Positions 7,630-16,812 of a stretch of 64,000 nucleotides of DNA are shown here, in pieces (positions within the stretch are counted from its first letter, which is position 1; each line of letters begins with the position of its first letter). The translations under genes were made by a program, and so were the position numbers. Source of the stretch: Bacillus vallismortis (GTDB lineage Bacteria > Bacillota > Bacilli > Bacillales > Bacillaceae). The stretch is from NCBI RefSeq assembly GCF_004116955.1, contig NZ_CP026362.1:1032501-1096500 (forward strand). Direction: 5' to 3'. The notes below the pieces were generated by a model, which was not told the origin of the DNA, searched no databases, and saw nothing but the letters and a program-made list of their open reading frames with translations.

Positions 7630-8976
7630 ATGAAGCACCGTTATTTGCCCGCAACAGAAAAGGATAAACAGGAAATGCTTGCCGCGATCGGCGTAAGCGG
7701 CGTCGATGAACTATTTGCTGATATACCGGAAAACGTCAAATATAAAAAAGAGTATCAAATCAAAAAAGCGAAATCAGAAACCGAGCTCACAAGAGAGCTG
7801 GCAAAGCTGGCCTCTAAAAATAGCGATACCGTACAACACGCCTCTTTTTTGGGAGCGGGTGTATATGACCACTATCAGCCTGTGATCGTGGATCATGTTA
7901 TTTCACGCTCTGAGTTTTATACGGCGTATACGCCGTATCAGCCGGAAATTTCGCAAGGGGAGCTTCAGGCCATTTTCGAATTCCAAACGATGATCTGTGA
8001 GCTGACAGGAATGGATATTGCCAACTCCTCTATGTATGACGGCGGAACAGCCTTGGCAGAAGCGGCAATGCTTGCTTCCGGCCATACGAAAAAGAAAAAA
8101 ATCGTTGTGTCAAAAACCGTGCATCCAGAATCGAGAGAAGTGCTGAAAACGTACGCAAAAGGCCAGTATATTGAAGTTGTTGAAGTTCCCAGTGCGGATG
8201 GTGTCACAGATCTTGACGCTTTGCGCCAAACCGTTTGCGAGGATACAGCCGCAGTGATCGTTCAGTACCCGAATTTTTTTGGACGGATCGAGCCATTAAA
8301 GGATATTGAGCCTATCGCTCATCAAGGGAAATCCATGTTCATTGTGTCAGCCAACCCGCTTGCGTTAGGCCTCCTCACTCCGCCGGGCAAGTTTCAGGCT
8401 GATATTGTCGTCGGCGATGCGCAGCCTTTCGGCATTCCTTCAGCATACGGCGGCCCGCATTGCGGCTTTTTCGCCGTCACGAAAAAGTTAATGAGAAAGG
8501 TGCCGGGCCGTCTCGTCGGACAAACGGAAGACGAAAACGGCAAAAGAGGATTTGTGCTTACATTACAAGCCAGAGAACAGCATATCCGCCGGGATAAAGC
8601 GACATCAAATATATGCTCGAATCAAGCTTTAAATGCACTGGCAGCTTCTGTCGCCATGACAGCTCTCGGGAAAAACGGCGTAAAAGAAATCGCCCGCCAA
8701 AATATCCTAAAAGCCAACTATGCAAAGCAAGAAGCGAAAAAAGCGGGCCTCCTCATTATATTTGACGGCCCGATGTTTAATGAATTTGTCATCAAACTGG
8801 ATGAACCGGTGAAAGCTGTGAACCAGCGTTTGCTGACAAAAGGCATCATCGGCGGATATGATCTTGGGCTGACGTATTCAGGGATGGACTGTCAAATGCT
8901 GATTGCTGTAACGGAGCTGAGAACAAAAGAAGAAATTGACGCACTCATTCAGGAATTGGGGGATCGCCATGAATAA
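7630..8976 (+). CDS. gcvPA: Glycine decarboxylase subunit 1 (P-protein, N-terminal half)
   Basis: This 448-residue protein is the alpha subunit of the two-subunit PLP-dependent P-protein, which decarboxylates glycine with GcvPB. Recognisable blocks are [22 protein letters not shown], the [48 protein letters not shown] motif (read as overlapping parts, about 75-120), [10 protein letters not shown] and [16 protein letters not shown]. It lacks the PLP lysine, which is in subunit 2. It begins 30 bp after gcvT behind GGGGAGAGGAG and overlaps gcvPB by 8 bp, indicating translational coupling. Confidence 0.97.
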   Translation: MKHRYLPATEKDKQEMLAAIGVSGVDELFADIPENVKYKKEYQIKKAKSETELTRELAKLASKNSDTVQHASFLGAGVYDHYQPVIVDHVISRSEFYTAYTPYQPEISQGELQAIFEFQTMICELTGMDIANSSMYDGGTALAEAAMLASGHTKKKKIVVSKTVHPESREVLKTYAKGQYIEVVEVPSADGVTDLDALRQTVCEDTAAVIVQYPNFFGRIEPLKDIEPIAHQGKSMFIVSANPLALGLLTPPGKFQADIVVGDAQPFGIPSAYGGPHCGFFAVTKKLMRKVPGRLVGQTEDENGKRGFVLTLQAREQHIRRDKATSNICSNQALNALAASVAMTALGKNGVKEIARQNILKANYAKQEAKKAGLLIIFDGPMFNEFVIKLDEPVKAVNQRLLTKGIIGGYDLGLTYSGMDCQMLIAVTELRTKEEIDALIQELGDRHE

Positions 8977-10435
8977 TCAGGATCAGGCACTTATTTTTGA
9001 GCTTTCCAGAGAAGGCCGTATCGGCTACAGCCTGCCAGAGCTCGATGTACCGGAAATCGAATTGGAGGACCTCTTATCAGACACCTACATCCGTGACGTG
9101 GACGCAGAGCTGCCTGAGGTGTCCGAACTGGATATCATGCGCCATTATACAGCGTTGTCCAAACGCAATCACGGGGTGGATTCGGGCTTTTACCCGCTTG
9201 GTTCCTGCACAATGAAATACAATCCGAAAATCAATGAAAAGATCGCGCGAATTCCCGGTTTTGCTGCAATTCATCCTCTTCAAGATGAAGATACGGTGCA
9301 AGGCGCTTTAGAGCTTTTATATGATTTAAGCGAGCACCTCGAGGACATTACGGGAATGGATGAGGTCACACTTCAGCCCGCTGCCGGGGCGCATGGCGAA
9401 TGGACGGGGCTGATGATGATCCGCGCCTATCATGAAGCGCGCGGGGATTTCAAGCGGACGAAGGTCATTGTTCCTGATTCCGCGCACGGGACAAATCCTG
9501 CTTCAGCGACAGTAGCCGGCTTTGAAACGGTTACGGTGAAATCGAATGAAAATGGGCTTGTCGATCTGGAAGATTTAAAAAGAGCGGTGAATGAAGAAAC
9601 TGCTGCTCTGATGCTGACGAATCCGAATACGCTTGGCCTGTTTGAGGAGCAGATCACCGAGATGGCGGAAATTGTTCACCAAGCGGGCGGAAAACTGTAC
9701 TATGACGGCGCCAATTTAAATGCGGTTCTAAGCAAAGCGAGACCGGGAGATATGGGATTTGACGTGGTGCATCTCAACCTGCATAAAACATTCACTGGCC
9801 CTCATGGCGGCGGCGGCCCCGGTTCAGGCCCTGTCGGTGTAAAAAAAGAGCTGATTCCTTATTTGCCAAAGCCCGTTTTAATCAAAAAGGAAGGGCGCTT
9901 TACATTTGATGATGACCGTCCACACTCGATCGGCCGCGTGAAGCCGTATTACGGCAACTTCGGGATCAATGTCAGAGCTTATACGTATATCCGCTCCATG
10001 GGGCCTGACGGCTTACAGGCTGTTACTGAGAACGCCGTGTTAAACGCCAACTATATGATGAGAAAGCTCGCGCCTTATTACGATCTTCCGTTTGACCGTC
10101 ATTGCAAGCATGAATTTGTATTGTCAGGCAAGCGGCAAAAAAAGCTGGGCGTGCGTACGCTTGACATAGCAAAACGGCTGCTTGACTTCGGCTATCATCC
10201 GCCTACGATTTATTTCCCGCTTAATGTTGAAGAATGCATCATGATTGAGCCGACAGAGACGGAATCAAAGGAAACGCTTGATGCGTTTATCGACGCTATG
10301 ATTCAAATCGCAAGAGAAGCGGAGGAGAATCCTGAGCGCGTTCAAGAGGCGCCGCATACGACAATTGTAAAAAGAATGGATGAAACAAAAGCGGCGAGAC
10401 ACCCGGTGCTCAGGTATGAGGGGGCAAAGAGATAA
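8969..10435 (+). CDS. gcvPB: Glycine decarboxylase subunit 2 (P-protein, catalytic half)
   Basis: This 488-residue protein is the PLP-binding subunit of glycine decarboxylase. The cofactor lysine is K273 in [20 protein letters not shown]. Other family marks are [13 protein letters not shown] (about 76-88) and [12 protein letters not shown] (about 169-180). The chosen ATG 8969 follows GGGGGAT, gives the family length and overlaps gcvPA. It is the last gene of the operon; a terminator-like hairpin follows about 110 bp downstream, where the ntd block begins. Confidence 0.97.
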   Translation: MNNQDQALIFELSREGRIGYSLPELDVPEIELEDLLSDTYIRDVDAELPEVSELDIMRHYTALSKRNHGVDSGFYPLGSCTMKYNPKINEKIARIPGFAAIHPLQDEDTVQGALELLYDLSEHLEDITGMDEVTLQPAAGAHGEWTGLMMIRAYHEARGDFKRTKVIVPDSAHGTNPASATVAGFETVTVKSNENGLVDLEDLKRAVNEETAALMLTNPNTLGLFEEQITEMAEIVHQAGGKLYYDGANLNAVLSKARPGDMGFDVVHLNLHKTFTGPHGGGGPGSGPVGVKKELIPYLPKPVLIKKEGRFTFDDDRPHSIGRVKPYYGNFGINVRAYTYIRSMGPDGLQAVTENAVLNANYMMRKLAPYYDLPFDRHCKHEFVLSGKRQKKLGVRTLDIAKRLLDFGYHPPTIYFPLNVEECIMIEPTETESKETLDAFIDAMIQIAREAEENPERVQEAPHTTIVKRMDETKAARHPVLRYEGAKR

Positions 10436-10546
10436 ATAACAACAGCTGCTTAATAGATTGTATGTGGGTTCAATTCGGTCATTAAACTGGTTTTTAAGGT
10501 GTTTTTGTATTTCTTCGCCTCTTTTGGCGTGCAACTGGTGAGCATG

Positions 10547-10592
10547 AAAAATCCTTCATCCGTTCAATGAGAACGTTTGAAGGATTTTTTAA
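10547..10592 (+). terminator. Terminator hairpin after gcvPB (left copy)
   Basis: AAAATCCTTC pairs with GAAGGATTTT, with an inner CGTTC/GAACG stem around the loop AATGA. Runs of A and T on both sides make it usable in both directions. A related hairpin, 37 of 47 bases identical over 10549-10595 and 16768-16814, lies at the far side of the ntd block. The gap 10436-10858 otherwise shows only a weak small ORF. Confidence 0.8.
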
Positions 10593-10676
10593 TGCAGCTG
10601 TCACTCTATCCAAAGGAATCTTTACCAATCCATCGTTAGCCCTCTTAAGAAATTTTTTTGAAAAGGGGTTCATTGC

Positions 10677-10757
10677 ATGAGATTTGAAGTGATGCTGCCA
10701 GTGGGCGTAATGAAAGGCGAAGAAATCTTTGCGGCTTTGGTATGGGAGCATGGATAA
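10677..10757 (+). CDS. Candidate 26-codon small ORF downstream of gcvPB
   Basis: ATG 10677 follows AAAAGGGG with a 9-base spacer, and the frame MRFEVMLPVGVMKGEEIFAA continues for six more residues to TAA at 10755-10757. I do not recognise it. It lies at the left edge of the transferred-looking ntd block and might be a gene remnant. Only the ribosome-binding site supports it. Confidence 0.25.
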   Translation: MRFEVMLPVGVMKGEEIFAALVWEHG

Positions 10758-10858
10758 GAATTCAAAAAAACAGGATTTCTGATTGAAAAAGAGGTTGAGT
10801 AGAATAACCTCTTTTTCTAGACAAAAATATAAAATGATAACGAAGCGAAAATCTATCG

Positions 10859-11848
10859 TTAAGTTGACTCTCTGATCATAAGTTTTGTTGGTAGTTTAAT
10901 AATTTTTCTGTTTAAAGAAGTGTTACCCGAAATATTCTCGATGAGTTTCAACACAGCCTGTTGACCTAATTCTATTATCGGAATATCAATCGTAGTTATG
11001 GTCGGAGTGACGACTTGGCAGATCAGTTGGTTGTCAAAACCAATGACAGCTAAGTCTTCTGGGACATGAAAGCCGCTTTTTATCGCCTGTTTAATAATCC
11101 CTGCGGCGACTTGATCATTCCCTGTAAATATTGCTGAGGGCCTGTCTTTTAAATCTTTTATCTTATCAAAAACGCGAAAGCCATCCTCGATATTAAACAA
11201 TTCGCCGAATATCCATTCATTTTTATGATGTAAATTGTAATCTTGTAGAGCTTTCAAATAACCCTCTTTCCTCTGACGTTGAGCTTCGCTATATGGAGTA
11301 TCAAAACAAAATCCAATTTTTTTATGTCCTCTTTCAATTAAATGTGCTACTCCCATGTATGCGGCTTCAAATTCATCATACCCAATGATCGTTATGTCCG
11401 CGGAGTGATGATACTCATTACATAATAAGATAGGCCCATACTTCAGGAAAGGGGAAATCTTCTCCCATTCATTTTCTAACGTTCCAAGAATAATACCGTC
11501 AACTTCTTTGTGTTTCAATAACTCTAATAGCTCTAGTTCTGTCTGTTGGTCATAAAAGGTTTGAAATACAATGACCTTGTAATGTTTAGACAGCGCTTCA
11601 TGAGAGACCCCTTTTATTAATTGAGTGAAAAATGGATGGTCGATACTCGGAACCGATAAAGCGATCGTTTGCGTCTTATTTCTTCTGAAATTCCGTGCTA
11701 AATAATTGGGCGTGTAGTCAAGTTCGTTAATCGTTTTTAAGATCATGTCTCTTTTTTCTTTCGACACATAAGGATGATTATTCAATACTCTAGATACTGT
11801 GGTTTTAGACACATTGCACAATTTTGCTATCTCATCGATTGTAGGCAT
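10859..11848 (-). CDS. ntdR: NtdR, LacI-family regulator of the ntd operon
   Basis: This 329-residue regulator has an N-terminal LacI-type helix-turn-helix (MPTIDEIAKLCNVSKTTVSRVLNNHPYVS, residues 1-29, read in two parts) and a periplasmic-binding-protein-like sensor domain (IALSVPSIDHPFFTQLIKGV, about 61-80; AIFTGNDQVAAGIIKQA; VIGFDNQLICQVVTPTITT). In strain 168 NtdR activates ntdABC and responds to kanosamine. The ATG 11848 follows AAGGAAGGG. It is divergent from ntdA, with 103 bp between start codons that hold the ntdA promoter. Base composition is clearly more AT-rich than the flanking gcv and yqhL genes. Confidence 0.93.
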   Translation of the reverse strand: MPTIDEIAKLCNVSKTTVSRVLNNHPYVSKEKRDMILKTINELDYTPNYLARNFRRNKTQTIALSVPSIDHPFFTQLIKGVSHEALSKHYKVIVFQTFYDQQTELELLELLKHKEVDGIILGTLENEWEKISPFLKYGPILLCNEYHHSADITIIGYDEFEAAYMGVAHLIERGHKKIGFCFDTPYSEAQRQRKEGYLKALQDYNLHHKNEWIFGELFNIEDGFRVFDKIKDLKDRPSAIFTGNDQVAAGIIKQAIKSGFHVPEDLAVIGFDNQLICQVVTPTITTIDIPIIELGQQAVLKLIENISGNTSLNRKIIKLPTKLMIREST

Positions 11849-11872
11849 ATTTTCCCTTCCTTAAAAAAGTTA

Positions 11873-11903
11873 TTGACATGTTATCGGTTTCAGAAATTAG
11901 GAT
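11873..11903 (+). promoter_or_regulatory. Candidate ntdA promoter
   Basis: TTGACA (11873-11878) is a perfect -35. The best -10 is TAGGAT (11898-11903) with an overlong 19-bp spacer that contains TGTTATCGGTTTCAG. A non-optimal spacer with a LacI-family protein known as an activator suggests that NtdR binds in or beside this spacer; that is inference. Confidence 0.6.
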
Positions 11904-11951
11904 AAATTTGTATCAAATTTTCCAGATTACAAATCATTGGAGGTACTGTTC

Positions 11952-13277
11952 ATGCAAAAACAGGTTAAAGTTACAGGTAAAAGTAAAGAAAACATGTTGC
12001 TGCTAAAACATTTAAAAGGTGACGTGCAAGGAAAAGAACTTGTTATTGAAGACAGTATTGTAAACGAGCGCTGGAGACACGTATTAAAAGAAAATACAGA
12101 TATTGAAAATGATCTTTTCAACTACCAAAAACATCGTGAAATAAGAAATGTCCCTTTTTTGCCTGTTGATAGATTAATAACCAATGATGAAGTGGATGAT
12201 ATTTTAAAAACGTTAACTAAAGTTTTGCCAACTGGAAAATTTACAAGTGGTTCCTATGTAGACCAATTCGAAAAGGTTTTATCTACATATTTACATAAAA
12301 GGTATGTAATTGCAACTAGCAGCGGAACCGATGCGATCATGATAGGATTATTGGCTTTAGGGTTAAACCGGGGGGATGAAGTAATCATGCCGGCTAATAG
12401 CTTTTCAGCTACTGAAAATGCTGTATTAGCTTTGGGAGGCGTTCCTGTCTATGCGGATATTAACCCGCAAACATTCTGCATCGATCCTAACAAAATTGAG
12501 GAAGCAATAACTCCTTATACAAAGTTTATTCTGCCTGTGCACTTATACGGAAAACATTCAGAAATGGAGCATATCCGTCAAATAGCAAATCGTTATCAAT
12601 TGAAAGTTATTGAGGATGCTTGCCAAGGGATTGGACTGACAGACTTAGGAAAGTATGCAGACATTACTACATTAAGCTTTAATCCATATAAGAATGTTGG
12701 TGTATGTGGCAAGGCTGGGGCGATAGCGACTGATAATGAAGAGCTCGCTGAAAAATGCATTCAATTTAGTTATCATGGTTTTGAAGTAAATGTGAAAAAT
12801 AAGAAAGCCATCAATTTTGGTTTTAATTCAAAAATGGACAATATACAGGCAGCGATTGGTTTAGAGAGAATAAAGTATCTCTCATTAAACAACTTCAAAA
12901 GACTATTCTTGGCGGATAGATACATGACTCAATTAGCAGAATTACAGAATAAAGGCCTTATTGAATTGCCCGAATTAAGTGAAGATCATGTGTGGCATCT
13001 GTTTCCTATAAAGGTAAGAACAGAAGATAGGACAAACATTATGACTACATTAAATGATGATTTTGGTGTTCAAACAGATGTGTATTATCCAGTACTGTCT
13101 CATATGCAAAAAACTCCTTTAGTGCAGGACAAGTATGCAAAACTCCAATTGGTTCATACGGAAAAGGCTCATCGTCAGGTACTGCACTTGCCTTTATATC
13201 CGTCATTTACATTAGAAGAACAAGACAGAGTGTTGGAGGGACTGTTTGATGTTATTAAGCAAGAAATCGGAGTATAA
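11952..13277 (+). CDS. ntdA: NtdA, 3-oxo-glucose-6-phosphate:glutamate aminotransferase
   Basis: This 441-residue PLP-dependent sugar aminotransferase (DegT/DnrJ/EryC1 fold) converts 3-oxo-glucose-6-phosphate to kanosamine-6-phosphate. The PLP lysine is K247 in LSFNPYKNVGVCGKAGA; other marks are TSSGTDAIMIGLLALGL (phosphate-binding region, about 122-138), MPANSFSATENAV and EDACQGIG. It has an N-terminal extension of about 65 residues relative to minimal members, as in NtdA of strain 168. The ATG 11952 follows GGAGGT at 8 bp. It overlaps ntdB by 29 bp. AT-rich, unlike the flanking core genes. Confidence 0.95.
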   Translation: MQKQVKVTGKSKENMLLLKHLKGDVQGKELVIEDSIVNERWRHVLKENTDIENDLFNYQKHREIRNVPFLPVDRLITNDEVDDILKTLTKVLPTGKFTSGSYVDQFEKVLSTYLHKRYVIATSSGTDAIMIGLLALGLNRGDEVIMPANSFSATENAVLALGGVPVYADINPQTFCIDPNKIEEAITPYTKFILPVHLYGKHSEMEHIRQIANRYQLKVIEDACQGIGLTDLGKYADITTLSFNPYKNVGVCGKAGAIATDNEELAEKCIQFSYHGFEVNVKNKKAINFGFNSKMDNIQAAIGLERIKYLSLNNFKRLFLADRYMTQLAELQNKGLIELPELSEDHVWHLFPIKVRTEDRTNIMTTLNDDFGVQTDVYYPVLSHMQKTPLVQDKYAKLQLVHTEKAHRQVLHLPLYPSFTLEEQDRVLEGLFDVIKQEIGV

Positions 13278-14094
13278 AACGTTATCCAAGGTTGAACATC
13301 CTAAGTACATTGTTTTTTGTGATTTTGATGAAACGTATTTTCCGCATACAATCGATGAACAGAAACAACAACACATATATGAACTCGAAGACTATCTAGA
13401 ACAAAAAAGCAAAGATGGAGAACTGTTAATCGGATGGGTTACTGGGAGTAGTATAGAGTCTATTCTCGATAAAATGGGACGGGGAAAATTTAGATATTTC
13501 CCGCATTTTATAGCTAGTGATCTGGGTACAGAAATTACGTACTTTTCAGAGCATAACTTCGGACAGCAAGATAATGAGTGGAACAGTCGTATAAATGAAT
13601 CGTTTAGTAAAGAAAAGATTGAGATGCTTGTGAAACAGTTACGTGAAAATGAGAACATTTTTTTGGATCCACAAACTCAATTAGGAAAGTCACGGTATAA
13701 GCATAATTTTTATTATCAGGAACAAGATGAAATAAACGACAAGAAAAACCTGTCGGCCATTGAAAAGATCTGCGAGGAATACGGTGTTTCAGTTAATATA
13801 AATCGGTGTAATCCCTTAGCAGGTGATCCTGAAGGCAGCTATGATGTAGATTTTATACCCATGAGAACAGGAAAACACGAGATTGTAAAGTTTATGTTAG
13901 AGAAATACAACCTAAATGCCGAAAATGCGATCGCATTTGGAGATAGTGGAAATGACGTTCGTATGCTACAGGCGGTAGGGAATGGCTATCTCTTAAAGAA
14001 TGCAACACAAGAAGCCAAAAACTTGCACCACCTTATATCTGATAGTGAGTACTCAAAAGGCATTACAAATACCTTGAAAAAATTAATTGGATAA
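13249..14094 (+). CDS. ntdB: NtdB, kanosamine-6-phosphate phosphatase
   Basis: This 281-residue HAD-superfamily phosphatase of the sucrose-phosphatase-like (C2-cap) type removes the phosphate from kanosamine-6-phosphate. The HAD motifs are present: motif I FCDFDETY (nucleophile D25 and acid D27), motif II VTGSS, and motif IV GDSGNDVRML near the C-terminus. The ATG 13249 lies 9 bp after GGAGGG inside the end of ntdA, so translation is probably coupled; TTG one codon upstream (13246) is an alternative. It is followed by ntdC after 16 bp. Confidence 0.94.
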   Translation: MLLSKKSEYKTLSKVEHPKYIVFCDFDETYFPHTIDEQKQQHIYELEDYLEQKSKDGELLIGWVTGSSIESILDKMGRGKFRYFPHFIASDLGTEITYFSEHNFGQQDNEWNSRINESFSKEKIEMLVKQLRENENIFLDPQTQLGKSRYKHNFYYQEQDEINDKKNLSAIEKICEEYGVSVNINRCNPLAGDPEGSYDVDFIPMRTGKHEIVKFMLEKYNLNAENAIAFGDSGNDVRMLQAVGNGYLLKNATQEAKNLHHLISDSEYSKGITNTLKKLIG

Positions 14095-14110
14095 TGAGGA
14101 GGAAATAGAT

Positions 14111-15151
14111 ATGAAGAAGATTGGAATCATAGGTGCAGGTGGTATTGCAAGAGCGCATGCAACGGCTTTATCTACAATAAAAAATGCAGAATTAGCAGGG
14201 GTGTATGATATAAATCAACAACAGGCGGCAAGCTTTGTTAAAACGTTCGGTGGGAAGACATATGAACATGTAGATGAACTAATTGATGTCTCAGAAGGTA
14301 TCATTGTAGCATCCCCAAACTTTTGCCATAAAGAACATGCTTTGCAAGCATTAGCAAAACATAAGCATGTATTGTGTGAAAAGCCTATGGCCATTTCTCT
14401 TGAGGAAGCAAGCATAATGAAAGATACTGCTGAAAGGTTAGACGTCAGAGCTTGTATGGGATTTAATTATAGATATTTGCCTTACGTAAATATCTTAAAA
14501 AGTTTAATCATCAATAATGAATTAGGCAATATCCTGTCCATAAAAGTACATTTCAAGAAAAATAGTGCAATTAGACGCAAGAAGTTTACTTGGAGAGATG
14601 ACGCTAATAGTAAGAAGACTAGTGGATCATTGGGGGATCTGGGTATTCATCTTATCGACATGGTATGGTATTTGTTTGAGAGTGATTTCATCCCAGAATC
14701 AGTAAGAGCAAAGATGAACACAAATGTAAAAACAAAAGAAGAAAAACAGGTACTTGTAGATGACTATGCGGAAATTTATGGTCAACTGAAAAACAAGGTA
14801 TTTGTCAATATCATCACATCAAAAAGCTCTGTACCTGAAGACTGTGGTTTTAGCATCGAGGTAGTGGGGCACAAAAAAGAGTTTAAATACCACACAGGTA
14901 ATCCTCACGTTTACAAGCTCATTGATGGCTTGTACGCGGTAGACTGCCCAGTGCCGCAAAGTTTGTTAAATGATCCGCCAAACGAATTTTATGGTTGGGC
15001 TGATTCTTTTAGAAGCGAGTTAATCAATTGGATTGAATCAACTCAGAAAGATTGGGTTGAGATTCCTTCTTTTATCGATGGTTTTAGATCTCAGGAAGTA
15101 TTGGAAATGTTCTTTGAGAAAGATAGCAACTTTCAAAAAATGTCTGTTTAG
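14111..15151 (+). CDS. ntdC: NtdC, NAD-dependent glucose-6-phosphate 3-dehydrogenase
   Basis: This 346-residue Gfo/Idh/MocA-family dehydrogenase oxidises glucose-6-phosphate at C3, the first step to kanosamine. The N-terminal Rossmann motif is IGIIGAGGIARAHATAL; the family motif CEKPMAIS (about 97-104) carries the catalytic-region lysine, and SLGDLGIHLIDMVWYL carries the Asp and His expected at the sugar site. The ATG 14111 follows GAGGAGGAAA; the upstream in-frame extension overlapping ntdB is not supported. Gene order ntdA-ntdB-ntdC follows strain 168. Confidence 0.95.
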   Translation: MKKIGIIGAGGIARAHATALSTIKNAELAGVYDINQQQAASFVKTFGGKTYEHVDELIDVSEGIIVASPNFCHKEHALQALAKHKHVLCEKPMAISLEEASIMKDTAERLDVRACMGFNYRYLPYVNILKSLIINNELGNILSIKVHFKKNSAIRRKKFTWRDDANSKKTSGSLGDLGIHLIDMVWYLFESDFIPESVRAKMNTNVKTKEEKQVLVDDYAEIYGQLKNKVFVNIITSKSSVPEDCGFSIEVVGHKKEFKYHTGNPHVYKLIDGLYAVDCPVPQSLLNDPPNEFYGWADSFRSELINWIESTQKDWVEIPSFIDGFRSQEVLEMFFEKDSNFQKMSV

Positions 15152-15184
15152 CAGTCAATTAGTGATTCAAAAAGGTAAGCTACT

Positions 15185-15215
15185 AAAAAAGCAGGAATTC
15201 ATTTTCCTGCTTTTT
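15185..15215 (+). terminator. Terminator-like hairpin between ntdC and glcP
   Basis: AAAAAAGCAGGAA pairs with TTCCTGCTTTTT in an almost perfect stem followed by a T-run. It lies 34 bp after ntdC and 19 bp before the glcP start, so glcP is either read through by partial termination or has its own promoter downstream, for which there is little room. Confidence 0.75.
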
Positions 15216-15233
15216 CATATAGGGGTGTAAGGA

Positions 15234-16439
15234 ATGGTAAGAGGGACATACTTATTTGGATATGCTTTCTTTTTTACAGTGGGCATTATCCATATCTCAA
15301 CAGGGAGTTTGACACCATTTTTATTAGAGTCTTTTAACAAGACAACAGACGACATTTCGGTCATCATTTTCTTTCAGTTTACCGGTTTCCTAAGCGGCGT
15401 ATTAATGGCACCGTTAATGATTAAGAAATACAGTCACTTTAGGACACTGACGTTCGCTTTAACCATCATGCTTGTGGCGTTAAGTCTCTTTTTTCTAACC
15501 AAAGATTGGTATTATATTGTTGTAATGGCTTTTCTTTTAGGATATGGGGCAGGTACATTAGAAACAACAGTTGGTTCCTTTGTCATTGCTAATTTTGCAA
15601 GTAATGCAGAAAAAATGAGTAAGTTGGAAGTCCTTTTCGGATTAGGCGCTTTATCTTTTCCATTATTCATTAATTCCTTCATCAATATTAATAACTGGTA
15701 TGTACCATATTACTGCATATTCACCTTTTTGTTTGTCCTATTAGCAGGGTGGTTAATGTTCTTATCTAAGAACAGAAAGTACACTAAGAACGCTAACCAG
15801 CAAGTGTCCCTGCCAGATGCAGGAGCCTTTCAATACTTTATAGGAGATAGAAAAAAATCAAAGCAGTTAGGCTTTTTTGTATTTTTTGCTTTCCTATATG
15901 CTGGAATTGAAACGAATTTTGCCAACTTTTTACCTTCCATCATGATAAACCAAGACAATGCACAAATTAGCCTTATAAGTGTCTCCTTTTTCTGGGTGGG
16001 GATCATCATAGGAAGAATCCTGATTGGTTTAGTAAGCAGAAGGCTTGATTTTTCGAAGTATCTTCTATTTAGTTGCAGTTGTTTAATTGTTTTGTTGATT
16101 GCCTTCTCTTATATAAGCAACCCAATCATTCAATTGGGTGGTACATTTTTGATTGGTCTGTGTATAGCGGGCATATTTCCCATTGCATTAACACTAGCCT
16201 CAATCATGATTCAAAAGTACGTTGACGAAGTGACAAGTTTATTTATTGCTTCGGCAAGTTTCGGAGGAGCGATCATTTCTTTCTTAATCGGATGGAGTTT
16301 AAATCAGGATACGATCTTATTAACCATGGGGATATTTACAACGATGGCGATGATTTTAGTAGGCATATCTGTAAAGATTAGGAGAACGAAAAGAGAAGAC
16401 CCTATTTCAATTGAAAGCAAAGCTTCAAAAACACAGTAA
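15234..16439 (+). CDS. glcP: GlcP-type MFS sugar transporter
   Basis: This 401-residue major-facilitator protein has about twelve hydrophobic segments. In strain 168 the equivalent gene next to ntdABC encodes the glucose/mannose:H+ symporter GlcP. The MFS loop after helix 2 reads MIKKYSHFRTLTFAL, and the second half contains VSRRLDFSKYLLF at the matching place. The ATG 15234 has AGGGGTGTAAGG upstream. It is the last gene of the ntd block and is separated from ntdC by a terminator-like hairpin. The stop codon lies in the first unit of a 39-bp tandem duplication. Uptake of unphosphorylated glucose could feed the glucose-6-phosphate used by NtdC; this is inferred. Confidence 0.9.
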   Translation: MVRGTYLFGYAFFFTVGIIHISTGSLTPFLLESFNKTTDDISVIIFFQFTGFLSGVLMAPLMIKKYSHFRTLTFALTIMLVALSLFFLTKDWYYIVVMAFLLGYGAGTLETTVGSFVIANFASNAEKMSKLEVLFGLGALSFPLFINSFININNWYVPYYCIFTFLFVLLAGWLMFLSKNRKYTKNANQQVSLPDAGAFQYFIGDRKKSKQLGFFVFFAFLYAGIETNFANFLPSIMINQDNAQISLISVSFFWVGIIIGRILIGLVSRRLDFSKYLLFSCSCLIVLLIAFSYISNPIIQLGGTFLIGLCIAGIFPIALTLASIMIQKYVDEVTSLFIASASFGGAIISFLIGWSLNQDTILLTMGIFTTMAMILVGISVKIRRTKREDPISIESKASKTQ

Positions 16440-16500
16440 CAAACGTGTAAATGAAAGATACCTTCAAAAACACAGTAACAAACGTGTAAATGAAAGATAC
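16423..16500 (+). repeat. 39-bp perfect tandem duplication at the glcP 3' end
   Basis: The 39 bp 16423-16461 are repeated exactly at 16462-16500, starting CTTCAAAAACACAGTAACAA. The glcP stop TAA (16437-16439) is inside the first unit, so the second copy is a non-coding echo of the gene end. It looks like a recent slippage or repair duplication at the right edge of the ntd block. Confidence 0.95.
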
Positions 16501-16544
16501 GAATAGTCCTATCGTAAGTAAGAAGAGGATGTAGTGTCCTCTCT

Positions 16545-16568
16545 GGCTGTCGAGTGTTTTCTCGGCAG
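16545..16568. other. IS-end-like hairpin, possible mobile-element relic
   Basis: GGCTGTCGAG and CTCGGCAG form a hairpin around TGTTTT. The first ten bases match the left end of the IS in this window (AGGCTGTCGAG, hairpin at 1224-1250). The stretch 16440-16767 has no convincing gene; an open minus-strand frame (16402-16677) partly copies the tandem repeat and is not recognised. Confidence 0.4.
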
Positions 16569-16767
16569 TATGAAATGTATCTAAAAAAAGGCGCTGGAGT
16601 TGCTTGAGGGGAATGATCAGCGTTTTTTTGCCATACTTTTTTGTAAAGATCAGGCGAAAAATCTCTGTGATGGCCATTTCTAAAAGGGCACTTAATCGGG
16701 ATGTAATGGGCAGTGGCAGTGTTAACTAGTGTTCTGTCCTTTGAGTCTTTTCATGTGGGCAGTAAAA

Positions 16768-16812
16768 AAATCCTTCAAACGTTCTTGTTGAACGAAAGAA
16801 GGATTTTTTAAT
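16768..16812. terminator. Bidirectional terminator hairpin before yqhL (right copy)
   Basis: AAAATCCTTCAAACGTTC pairs with GAACGAAAGAAGGATTTT around TTGTT, with A and T runs on both flanks. It serves yqhL (minus strand) and transcription leaving the ntd block. It resembles the hairpin after gcvPB (37 of 47 bases). Confidence 0.8.

Noticed and set aside
10494-10751. 85-codon minus-strand frame downstream of gcvPB
   Set aside because: It crosses the gcvPB terminator hairpin, lacks a start site and shows no family pattern.
16402-16677. 91-codon minus-strand frame at the right edge of the ntd block
   Set aside because: Part of it is translated from the tandem repeat, giving an artificial repeated peptide. 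The rest could be a relic, but I could not match it to a known protein, so it is reported only as a possible remnant.
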